Source: Casuarius casuarius (taxonomy: Eukaryota > Chordata > Aves > Casuariiformes > Casuariidae). Taken from it: a DNA stretch of 64,000 nucleotides. Positions 55,641 to 64,000 of this stretch are shown here, piece after piece (position 1 is the stretch's first letter; the number at the start of each line of letters is the position of its first letter). Made by a program: the position numbers and the translations under genes. The DNA lies in contig PTFA01000092.1 in assembly GCA_003342895.1 (NCBI GenBank), positions 2,401,832 through 2,465,831 of the forward strand. The letters are read 5' to 3'. Under the pieces are notes generated by a model. That model was not told the DNA's origin, ran no database searches, and saw nothing but the letters and a program-made list of their open reading frames with translations.

Positions 55641-56120
55641 AAGGTGTTTCCATGTTCTTGGCCTTTCAAAGCAGTATCACAGTGATGTGAAAATCTACGC
55701 TTCTCTCACTATTAACCTTTCAGAACGACCCATTCGTTATGACTTGCATTAAAACCAGTGCATCTTAATATGAGGAATACCATAATCGTAGATTAATGAG
55801 GTATCCAGATGAATACAGTGAAAACTTCTCTTCACTGAAACCTATAATCATTTATAACATACAAGTATGCCTGGATTAGACCAGTCATAATAAACAGGCC
55901 TGGGCAATGATGATTAGGCATGAAATTGAACTATGGTAAATGTTTTAATACAATGGTTTATACAAGAAGGAATACAAAAAATATCTCCTAAGCATGTTAC
56001 CTAAATGATATATGAAAACTGAGCCTCGAATAATAATAACAATGTAAAACAGTTTGTGAAGCCATTTCTAAGCAGCACCCTGGTGAGCTTCCAAAGAAAA
56101 TACATGTAAAAAATATTCAA
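55641..56120. promoter_or_regulatory. AT-rich candidate conserved block
   Basis: Unique AT-rich DNA with CATAATCGTAGATTAATGAGG, TATAATCATTTATAACATAC, GTCATAATAAACAGG and AATGATGATTAGGCATGAAA. The spacing of ATTA/TAAT cores resembles that of the blocks at 43.7 and 37.2 kb. No repeat signature. Enhancer function inferred. Confidence 0.45.
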
Positions 56121-56215
56121 AATCCCATGTGTTACGTTGACTTTGGCCAGCTCCCAGCTCTTGGGTATAAAGTTTTCTCCCAATCTTTTGCAAGTAAAAC
56201 AAGTTCTTTGAATGA

Positions 56216-56270
56216 GGGCTTGATCCTGCAAGCTGCTGAGCATCCGCTGTTCTTACTGATGTCATTGGTA
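56216..56270. repeat. Ancient sauropsid repeat relic (TGATCCTGCAAGGTGCTGAG type)
   Basis: GGGCTTGATCCTGCAAGCTG followed by CTGAGCATCCGC and a decayed TGATGTCATTGG closely follows a palindromic repeat I recall from bird and turtle DNA (CTGATCCTGCAAGGTGCTG, AGCACCCTCAACTCC, CATTGACTTCAATGG). GGGATCCAGCCC at about 56375 might be its far arm. Confidence 0.55.
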
Positions 56271-56699
56271 TCTTCTGTGATAGATCTAACACATCGGTTT
56301 GACACCAGCCAAAAACGTCATTCGGTAATGAGATCCATCATATCAAACACCAAAAAAAAAAATGGTGAAACTTTCGGGATCCAGCCCTAGGTTGCACAAT
56401 GCCTTTTTTTAAAAAAATGAAAAATAGCAGAGTTCCAGATATTTCAGTCACCGCTGGGAACTGTTCCTACATCAGAAACACTCGCCACGAGGACGGTGTA
56501 ACTGGACGGATGCTCTCACCATAGGGCCAAGCCCTCTCCACTCTGCTCGTGGGAGCAGGTCTGATGTTTGGAAGCTGCTTCTGGAAATGCTCCTGCACAT
56601 GAGCAGCCTTTTCCCCTCCGCGCCCGGCGCAGGATTGGGCTCTGAGCCCTTAATCCCCACAGTAAGAAGTGGGACGCTGCACACAAGATGTAGCAGCAA
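56271..56699. other. No gene seen; unique DNA
   Basis: Contains A-runs near 56352-56361 and 56411-56418. CGCAGGATTGGGCTC near 56628 looks like another decayed arm of the palindromic repeats but is too short to call. Confidence 0.4.
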
Positions 56700-56960
56700 A
56701 ACAGATTTAGTTCAAGGTTAGTCTCAAGAACCCTTATCTGATCACTGACAGTAATTTATCACGCAGAACCCATCATTAGTGTCAAGCTGTTTTATTACCC
56801 ACTAACTTAACACTGTTTTACCAAGAGTCAAGTGTGATGTCACTCATGTTAAAGTAATTTACAGCTAATAGATATGAGGTAGGAGTCAATGTTAGCTCTC
56901 CGAGTTCTTCTCATACTCCATGTTAGCGCCTTGCGTTTTACCCAGTAAGCAAATGAGACA
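56700..56960. promoter_or_regulatory. AT-rich candidate regulatory block
   Basis: Unique with CTTATCTGATCACTGACAG, CAGTAATTTATCACGC, CATCATTAGTGTC, GATGTCACTCATG and AAGTAATTTACAGC. Contains TGACAG, a MEIS/TALE-type core, near homeodomain cores. Enhancer role inferred. Confidence 0.4.
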
Positions 56961-57559
56961 GCAGTGAGAGGTGGTAATAAGGGGGAAATCCTCTACGTGC
57001 ATATGTGCCCACGTGTGCACAGAGGAGCTTTACAATTTCCCAGCATCTTTTCACTTTCAATGCAAGAACTCAGCCAAATGCATAAACTCTTATATATAAC
57101 CTTGCAGAGTGAAACTGGCCAGTAAGATTTAGGAGACAATAACAAATATCCTGCTTCATGCAACAAGAAATGTGTAACGGTTTGGTCGCGTGGCAAGCTT
57201 CTGCCCATCTGCGGAGAGGAAATTCCTCGTGGAGTCTGACCACGTGCCCCCGAAACCCACAAATTCTAACTCGCGGGAAAGAGGACGTTTGGGATGATTT
57301 GTCGTTCCCTTTTTAACAGTCTCAGTTTTCAGGGGTGAGAGTTCCTTCCATTTGGAAAGTGGAGAAAAGTTACAGAAACCTCGATGCCGGGTTTTGTTAC
57401 AAGAAATGGAGCTGTTGCATATGAATGTTGTTTTCCTTCTCTGCCTTCCCTGTCTCTCCAGCCAATTCTGTTCAGTCTTAAGGTCAACCCCAGTGCAGGC
57501 TGTGTTTATAAGAGAATACATTTCCCATTTCCAAGCACTTGCTGTCTCCTCTAATGAAT
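56961..57559. other. No gene seen; unique DNA
   Basis: Mixed sequence. TTCCCTGTCTCTCCAG near 57447-57462 is a fair acceptor sequence without a matching donor. Chance open frames only. Confidence 0.4.
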
Positions 57560-57970
57560 CCTTCTGCTGACGTCTCCAGGATCCATATTCTTAGCCTGCT
57601 AGACATTCGGAGATAATCCTGACTAATGTGTATATATTCAAAGAAGTTTATTATGGAGAATTGTACGTTTGGGATAAGGGAAAGGGCATCCTATATCAGT
57701 TCACCTCTCAAATTTTATATCCATTAAAAACATTTTAAATCACTATATCTGCTATTATTTCCCTTGAAAGTGCCTAAACTCTGGGTTATTTGCATGGTGA
57801 CTGCAAACGGACCAGAAGCTATGACCCGCCAAGACATTGCAGGAGAGCCAGAGAAGGTCTCTAGGGATTAAATTTTAACTGTTCTTGGGATCTCAGGTAA
57901 ATATCTTCCTCTGACAACACACCTGGACTGTAAATCATTGCAACATCACTTTTGTCAGTCCTGTCAATAA
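57560..57970. promoter_or_regulatory. AT-rich candidate regulatory block
   Basis: Unique AT-rich DNA with GAGATAATCCTGACTAATG, TTTATTATGGAG, TTTTATATCCATTAAAAAC and GCTATTATTTCCC. The GATAATCC and CTAATG cores suggest homeodomain binding of both K50 and Q50 types. Function inferred. Confidence 0.38.
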
Positions 57971-59184
57971 CTGTCCTGGTCTGTAAATTCTGTTTGATCA
58001 AACAGCTCTTGGAAACACACTATTCAATGGTGACCTCAGCTTCAACCCGCTGTGACGATTGTATGCAGATTGGCCTATGTTCCCTGCAAGGAGGACCCCG
58101 ACGTTTGGCTGCGGGAGAGCGCTGGCTGACCAGATGTGGGGCTGAAGGTTTGGAAGAGCTGGACAATGGCTGAACTCTATGTAGAGATTGGCCCAGGTAC
58201 AGTCAGATGGAACATACACGCTCATAATTTTCTTCCCATCCATGGGGAACAGAATAAAGTCTTGCCAGGACTTCTGCTTCTGCATATCTTTGCTCGCTTA
58301 AAACCGTTCCAGGGGTTCTTCGTAACACATGGCTTTGCTCAGCTTGTTTCTGCGAAGCCTCAGGCATGAGCAGGAGATTCGAACCGGCCCGTTGCAAGGT
58401 ACCCTTCTGCGCACGGCACTGACCACGGGACCAGAGGGTTTCCTCCACGCAAGAAGAAACCAGCTAGGGCAGGACCAGCTGAGGGCTGTGCTTCAAAACC
58501 CCCGTGGCACAAAGCTCAACTTCAGACTTGGCGTTGTCCAGTCCCCAGCAGCAGCAGGAAGCTCTCCCCTCCTTCTCCCTGGCTCCAAGGGCTACATGAA
58601 AGCCACCAAGTCTCCTGGGCAGAGTGTCCAAAGAGTCGCTTTGATCCCGGCTCTGGCTGAAATGGCTGGGCCTCCACCTCTCCCTCCACAGACCACCATT
58701 CCAGCTAATTGGAGCCATGTTTTCATGCCAAAGCAGATGAAAAATGTACTGGTGAGGCTGAGAGGTTGCTGAGAGGGTGAATAATGAGGCTAGGCGAGGT
58801 CAGAGATGCAGCCAAAGAGCCGGAGAGAAGCAGCAAGAGGAGTTTAGCAAGGCTGTGGAGAAGGTTTGCTGGTCAAAGTCACAGCAGCTCAAACGTGGCA
58901 GAGAAGCTGTGAAAGGAGAGCACAGCCTGCAAACTCAGTGAGCTCAGGCAAGAAAAGTATTAGACATACTAGCATTAAAATCAAGTGTAGCAAAGCAATT
59001 CAGGGAACATTAAATTTAGTTCTACTAGATAGGAAGGGCTGCACCATTCATCACAGCCTTTCAGTACCTTGCTTATGAGAAGTCACGGTGCCATTCTCCC
59101 TCATGGAAGATTATTTCTAGACACATAAAATACGTGAGGAGAGAGGTACAAAATGAAAATCAGCCCACGATGTGGAGAGTGCCC
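57971..59184. other. No gene seen; unique DNA
   Basis: Balanced, with a 147-codon plus frame (58329-58772) that overlaps a minus frame and resembles no protein. No repeats or islands. Confidence 0.45.
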
Positions 59185-59255
59185 CAAATTCATCCCCAGG
59201 GTATCTTTGTTAACTTCAGTGGAAGACTTCCACCAGAGATTAATTCAGACCCATA
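59185..59255. repeat. Ancient sauropsid repeat relic (AATTCATCC...ACCAGAGATTAATT type)
   Basis: AAATTCATCCCCAGGGTATC, then TTGTTAACTTCAGTGGAAGA and CTTCCACCAGAGATTAATTC form a partly palindromic unit. It follows a repeat I recall from bird and turtle DNA (AATTCATCCCTGGTGTAA, TTGACTTCAATGGAGTTAC, ACCAGGGATGAATT). The two ends are recognisable inverted copies. Confidence 0.55.
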
Positions 59256-61059
59256 TTCGTAAGTGCGTGTCTGTGTAATGCCACGGTTTTGAGTCAATAA
59301 CTTCATACCGGGACTGCAGTGGAAAAAGGAAGTGCTTCTAGTTACAGATATCAAAAACGGAGCAGATAATGAGCATTAATATTGCAGCTGACTTCGGGCT
59401 GAGATTTTATGTGAAAAGTCTGTCTCTCATTCTTGCAAAGTTAAATAAAACTCCAATAAAAAAAATGAGAGGGAGTAGTGTTTGGGGACCATGATGTCTT
59501 CTGGACCTTCAGAATCAAATCTGCATACTCTACTGGTTGAAAACCAGACTTCTGCAGCCCTTCAGACCTTGAAAGAAGAAACCATGTTCCATGTAGCCAG
59601 ATTCTCAAGTGCCTAGATTTACTAAACAAGTCACATATTACTTTTTATTTTTCAGATCCAAAATTCCTTGCTCCCATCCTCTCTGTACATATATAAAATG
59701 GTAAAAAAAAATCTCGGATCTGGATTCAGGGCTGTTATAAAAACCGCAAGTGGTTTGTCCCTCTGAGATGTAGGTTCCTCCTGGCCTGGGAGCTGCCATG
59801 GGAGGCCTTTTCGTCCTGAGAAGAGCCTCTCCGTCGAGGAGGCTGGTCAGAACAATACACAACGGGAAAACAGGGACAGAGTGCCAAATCAGACAACTGC
59901 TTGGTTTCCCACATTTTCCAGAGGTAGATGGAAATGTATTTCACCACTGCAGAGGCTGAAGTTCCCAAAATTCAGTAGTGCTTCCCAAAAGCCATGACAC
60001 CTCTAAGGAACAACGAATCTGAGCTTCTCCGTATTTACCACCAGGATTTTTCTTTCTTAATCCTTGAAATCTCCATGTTTTCAGTTTATTCTCTGCAGCC
60101 CACATAGCCAGACACTTTGTTTACAGGAATATTTCTATTGATATTACATCTCAGGACTCCAGGGTCTGAAGCTTTAAGAAAAAACACACAGTATCACGGG
60201 ACTTGAAAACAAAAAGTGAGCTCATATCCCAGAGATGTCCAGCTGGGAGATTCCACTTATTTACAGGAACTCTGAAAGATCTCCCCAGCCAGTTAGGCAC
60301 CAGCGTCCCCTTTCCCAGCCTTCAGGAGTAGCATAACGGTCCCCACTTCCCTGCCTGGCAAGGGAAGAGCAAGATCCTTCGCACGTTTCTCCAAACCATG
60401 TAATAACCAGGCTGCATCATGACTTTGGTGGCTGAAGCTCCTCGGTGCCTCCCTCCCCCACCCCCCGAACAATGGCTAACTGTTCTTTTTTCCATCTATA
60501 AATTTGTCTGAGTTAACAGTTCCCAAGATCTGGCAGCAAGCTGGAGCTGGGAGTGAGCTGAGAGATAGGAGAGTGACAGTCTGAAATGAAACACAGAGCT
60601 GCTGGGCCTGCAGCCGTCAGACAGGAGCCTGGCTCCCTCCCTTAAAGATTAGCGAGACTCCTTCGCTGGAGCCCTCCGCATTCCCCAAAATCCTAGCAAC
60701 AAAGTGCTGTCTCTCAGCCGCCAATGAATCATGTGAATTTAACCTTTCACCTGGCCACAAGGAGGTTAATATACCAAAATAGTCCCCCCTTTTTTTTTCT
60801 TTCACCATTTATTGCCTGTGAAGTGGGGAGCTTGGTGGAAACCTGGCGCAGCTGAAACGCTCTGGAACTGGATGAGGGTTTGGGGGCCTCAGCCGCCGGC
60901 CTCTGCCAGGACCAGGCTGGCATCTCCCGCGCCAGCCCAACAGCTCCACACATCTGGGCTTGAGTTTATTCGGGAAATAGTTTCCATTTTCGCAGTATGG
61001 AAGATTTCTCACCTTTTCTCCCGTGTCGAACCGTGCCATGACAGAGGCAGAGCCGCCAG
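59256..61059. other. No gene seen; unique DNA
   Basis: AT-moderate to about 60.2 kb, then balanced, with an A-run near 59703-59710 and a T-run near 60789-60797. Overlapping open frames near 60.8-61.05 kb are composition artefacts. No repeat family or exon-like segment. Confidence 0.45.
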
Positions 61060-61460
61060 CTTTGACGTTCGCAGCTCGGCTGGAAGCTGGCTGTGCCCTC
61101 CGCCCTCCGCCCCACAGCATTTACACGCACACCAAGCTGTATACACAAGAGGCGTCCCCCGGCGTGCCCGCACGGCCAGCCCTGAGTCACGGCTCCCGCC
61201 CGCTCCCACGCAGGGCGAAACTCCGAGCCACTTCCACGGGCAGGGGCGGATCCTGCCCTGCTGCGAGGCGCTGAGTCCCTCCCGGGAAGCGTGTGCTGCA
61301 TGGCCGTGTACCAAACCAGCCTGGAGACCCGGCTTGCCCAGCCGCGGAGGGGGTGCGTCCTACCCTCCGAGGCCTTTGGGGGGTTCTCGTCACCGGGCAG
61401 GTCGCAGACCCCGGCCCACGCTGGGGCCCTGCCGCCGGGAGCCGATGCTTTAGGACTTTG
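61060..61460. promoter_or_regulatory. CpG-rich segment (island-like)
   Basis: GC-rich with frequent CpG, open on both strands for 75-213 codons without recognisable product. It precedes the larger terminal island by about 450 bases and may be part of the same promoter domain. Confidence 0.45.
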
Positions 61461-61814
61461 TGATTGTTCTCAAACTCGGAGCTTTTTGTTAAATCAGCCT
61501 GGGAGGAAAATTTAAAATGACTGGGACAAAAATCTCCCAGACAAAGGTTACTTTTAGGAAGGGCATGCCAAGTTACCCTTCTTTGGGGGCACAAATAGTG
61601 GTCTGCATTTTGTTCCTTCTAAATATTGGAGGAAGCGGGGTGATTTTGTAGCCGCTGTTGCCTCTGAGCGGCTGGGAGAATGGCTGAGGGCGAAGCATCC
61701 CCGTCCAACGGCTCCGCAGGGGACAGCAGGCAGCATCGGCTCCACGAGACCTTTTTATTTTCTGCACCAGTGAAATCCTCATGGACTAAAGAAGAAAACG
61801 GGACCTCAGGATAA
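61461..61814. other. No gene seen; unique DNA
   Basis: Short balanced stretch between CpG-rich domains; no feature recognised. Confidence 0.4.
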
Positions 61815-61826
61815 GGGGGGGGGGGG
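61815..61826 (+). repeat. Poly-G homopolymer (12 G)
   Basis: Twelve G followed shortly by an eight-C run (about 61843-61850). The opposing runs could pair as a hairpin or give a sequencing-sensitive spot. Confidence 0.95.
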
Positions 61827-62181
61827 AGATTTGAAATACTTCCCCCCCCTCTTCTTTCATAGCCCCCCTCCCTGAGAGCCACTGCCACATGCATATTGCA
61901 AGAGATAAATATTTTTCGGCAGGGCTCGCTGTTTGTTTAACCCTTTCGAGCCGCAGCCCTCTGGCAGCCCCCGCTCCCTAGGCACAAAACCGCACCGTCC
62001 CTGCCCGGCCGGGGCCTCCCCCAGCCCGGCCGCATCCATCACCTCTCCCTCCTCGCCAACGCTGTCCTCCAAATCAGCCCGGCCTCGGCCACGGGAGGTA
62101 CCCGGACGCCATCCCCGGGGAGGGGGCAAAGTGACCCCCCCCCGGCGACTCGGTAGGAAGGGGCTGGGGAGAGGACGGGGG

Positions 62182-62260
62182 GATGCACACGGAGGGGGGA
62201 TGCACACGGAGGGGGGATGCACACCGGGGGGGTTGCACAGGGGGAGATGTGTGTCGGGGG
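62182..62260 (+). repeat. 17-bp G-rich minisatellite with quadruplex potential
   Basis: GATGCACACGGAGGGGG repeats with an exact 17-base period starting at 62182, 62199 and 62216, followed by decayed copies to about 62.3 kb. Each unit supplies a G-run, so the plus strand could form G-quadruplexes. Frames through it encode repetitive proline-rich (minus) or glycine-rich (plus) peptides, which are artefacts. Confidence 0.92.
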
Positions 62261-62421
62261 GTGCAGACCAGGCGATGCGGATGGGGGGGGTGCAAATGGG
62301 GAGGTGCAGACCACGGGCTGGGGACGGGAGGACGCGGGCTGTGGGATGCAAACCCCGCAGGTCCCTCCCGTCGGTCCCCTCTGACGGTGCCCCCGTTCCC
62401 AGCCCAGCGGGCCGGGAAGCG

Positions 62422-62439
62422 CCCCCCCCCCCCCCCCCC
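62422..62439 (+). repeat. Poly-C homopolymer (18 C)
   Basis: Eighteen C then a G-run. Length is probably unreliable in any assembly. Confidence 0.95.
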
Positions 62440-62820
62440 GGGGAGCTCGGCCTCCCCCCCGGGCTGTTCGTTTGGGAACCGGGGACAGAGCTGGAAAGTG
62501 GCCGGGTGCTGCCGGCCGGGGCTGCCGGAGCGAAATACTCGATGGGTTTCGCTTTGCGGCGGGGCCGGGAGCGGGGCCGGGCTGCGCCGAGCGCGGCCGG
62601 GGGCAGAGCCGGCTCGATCGGACCTGCCGGCTCCCGGGAGCAGGATGCTCCAGCCCGTGGGACGTGGATGGGGGGGGAATGTATTTAATTAATTACCACC
62701 CCCCATAGACCGAAGGGGGACCCGAGCCCCGCGAGTCCCCATCCGAGGCGCGTCTCGCCTCCCGCCTGCCCGGCGCAGCGGGAGCGGGTGCGTTTCTGCC
62801 CTCCTCCCTCCACTTCTCCC

Positions 62821-62838
62821 TTTTTTTTTTTTCTTTTT
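62821..62838 (+). repeat. T-rich tract
   Basis: Twelve T, one C, five T, in the middle of the large CpG island. A poly-dA:dT tract of this kind can keep promoter DNA free of nucleosomes. Confidence 0.9.
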
Positions 62839-63601
62839 AACCCGGTCTTTGTTGGGAGGGGGGAGCTCAGCCCCCCGGGGCTGGGGCGTCCCCGGGCAGT
62901 GCTCTCCCCCGCGCCCGCCCCCGCGCAGGACTCACAAATCAGCCGGAGCGGGATTAGGGCCGAGGGCCGGGGCGCCGGGCAGTCTGTCGGGGCCGCCGGG
63001 GAGGCTCACCTGGAGGGGCCGGGCCTCCCCCGGGGCCGAGCGCTGCCTCGTCGGGGCAGAGGCACCGGCGAGCCCTTCTCAAGCCCCGGTCCTGCCTCTC
63101 CTTCCCGCAAAAAAAGCGGCCCTAACCCCCTGGAAGAGGAGGGCCGGGTCCGAGGCTGCCGTCTAACGGGCCCTGAGCCCGGCAAGGGGCGAGCGCAGAG
63201 CTCCGGCGGTGCCGTCGGGTGGCACCGGGCTGCCCCGGGAGGCCTCTCCGCTGCCCCTGCTGCCGTCGGGGCTGGAGGAGGGGGGCTCCGGGCAGCACCT
63301 GCCCCGCCGCTTGCACTAGGGTTCCTTGTGCCCGTCTAAGCCTCGCCGTGAGCCGGGCCCCGGGCAGAGACCTCCGGCGCCCCGTGCCCGGCTGCGCGGC
63401 ACGTCGGGTCCCCCCCACCGTGTCCCACCCAACGCCGGGACCAAGCGCCCCGCGCCCTGCCCGGGGCAGCCCACCGCGGCTCGGGCACGTCGGGGGTGTC
63501 CCTCGAGGTGGCAGCCTCGGGGGCACGGAGCGCCAGGGCAACCCTGCCCGTCTGTGCCCCGGGGGCAGCCAGGGCTCACAGCCCGGCCTGCCCCGAGCAG
63601 C

Positions 63602-63633
63602 CCCGTGCCCCGACGTGCCCCGACGTGCCCCGT
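63602..63633 (+). repeat. 10-bp tandem repeat (CGACGTGCCC)
   Basis: CGACGTGCCC is repeated at 63611 and 63621 with partial copies on each side. Each unit contains ACGTG, an E-box/HIF-type core, so the array offers several close ACGTG sites. Confidence 0.9.
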
Positions 63634-64000
63634 CACCCCCGTTCAGCGAAATCATCACCCGCACCGAGCCTTTCCCTAGGGCTCGCAGCCGGCGGGGCAC
63701 CGCGGAGGCCCCACGCCCCCACCCGCGCTCGCCGCGGCCCGGGCACGCGCATCGGTGGCAGCCCGCGCAGGGAGCGCGCCCCGCGGGCGCATCCGCGCAG
63801 CCCGGGTGAAACGCGGGGGTCTCGGCTCAGCAATCGCCTTCCCCAGCTTTGCACGGGCTCGGCGGAGCGCGGCGCAAAAACTCGCGCAGGTCGCGCTCGG
63901 AAAGCCGCGGGGCTCGGAGCACCTGCCGGCTGCACCGCTCCGCACCCGCGCCCGCGGCCGCCGGGACACCGGCCGCCCCTCGCCGCGGCCTCGGGCCGCC

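Larger units (their letters stand above)
61920..64000. promoter_or_regulatory. Large CpG island running off the right edge
   Basis: Over 2 kb of very high GC with dense CpG, densest from 62.9 kb to the edge. All six frames contain long open stretches and none shows a recognisable protein, so no coding exon is called. Near-matches to the NRF1-type GCGCATGCGC motif occur near the end (GGGCGCATCCGCGCAG). The most likely reading is the promoter region of a gene lying partly or wholly beyond the window, in a direction I cannot tell. Confidence 0.7.

Noticed and set aside
61933..62692. 251- and 169-codon plus frames in the terminal island
   Set aside because: They run through the 17-bp minisatellite and the poly-C run, giving repetitive low-complexity peptides, so they are not credible proteins.
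63122..63969. Several 97-196-codon frames on both strands near the right edge
   Set aside because: Mutually overlapping frames in very GC-rich DNA with no recognised motif. One could be a true first exon, but nothing in the window distinguishes it.

Overview
The window reads as one stretch of vertebrate nuclear DNA with no recognisable protein-coding gene. It is most likely from a sauropsid, and a bird fits best. The reasons are the sharp alternation of AT-rich segments with many short CpG-rich segments, a nearly repeat-free background, two MIR-type SINE relics, and several worn copies of the palindromic interspersed repeats I recall from bird, crocodile and turtle DNA (forms built around CATTGACTTCAATGGG and GATCCTCAGCTGGTGTAA). 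No bacterial, viral or organellar gene organisation is present: no runs of adjacent ORFs, no ribosome-binding sites, no tRNA or rRNA. The many open frames of 60-300 codons are mostly in GC-rich DNA, overlap on both strands, and show no family resemblance that I recognise, so I treat them as chance.

Layout. 1-7.4 kb is mixed unique DNA with AT-rich, homeodomain-site-rich blocks near 3.6 and 5.7-6.15 kb and two short hairpins. 7.6-8.45 kb has two small CpG-rich patches, followed by regulatory-looking sequence at 8.45-9.55 kb. 13.8-17.2 kb is GC-rich and holds all eleven undetermined bases of the window. 18.5-19.6 kb pairs an AT-rich block with CpG-rich DNA. 24.3-27.1 kb is a cluster of CpG islands with a perfect MAF recognition element on one flank, a MIR relic, and a strong splice-donor sequence. 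30.3-34.3 kb alternates AT-rich candidate enhancers with a 1-kb block almost empty of CpG. 34.4 kb and 48.0 kb each contain a short segment framed by very good splice signals. 37.2-44.5 kb holds three more AT-rich candidate conserved blocks. 46-51 kb is a second cluster of CpG-rich DNA with small tandem repeats. 55.6-58 kb is AT-rich candidate regulatory DNA. From about 61.9 kb to the right edge lies the largest CpG island, with a 17-bp minisatellite, G/C homopolymers and a 10-bp repeat. It is the most plausible promoter region, and its gene would lie partly or wholly outside the window.

The picture is of the regulatory surroundings of a developmental gene: dispersed CpG islands plus many AT-rich unique blocks dense in TAAT/ATTA cores, with little recent transposon insertion. 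This is inference from composition and motif content. I could not run an alignment, and I cannot name the locus. If anything is transcribed inside the window, the best candidates are spliced non-coding RNAs using the segments at 32.65, 34.40 and 48.03 kb on the plus strand.
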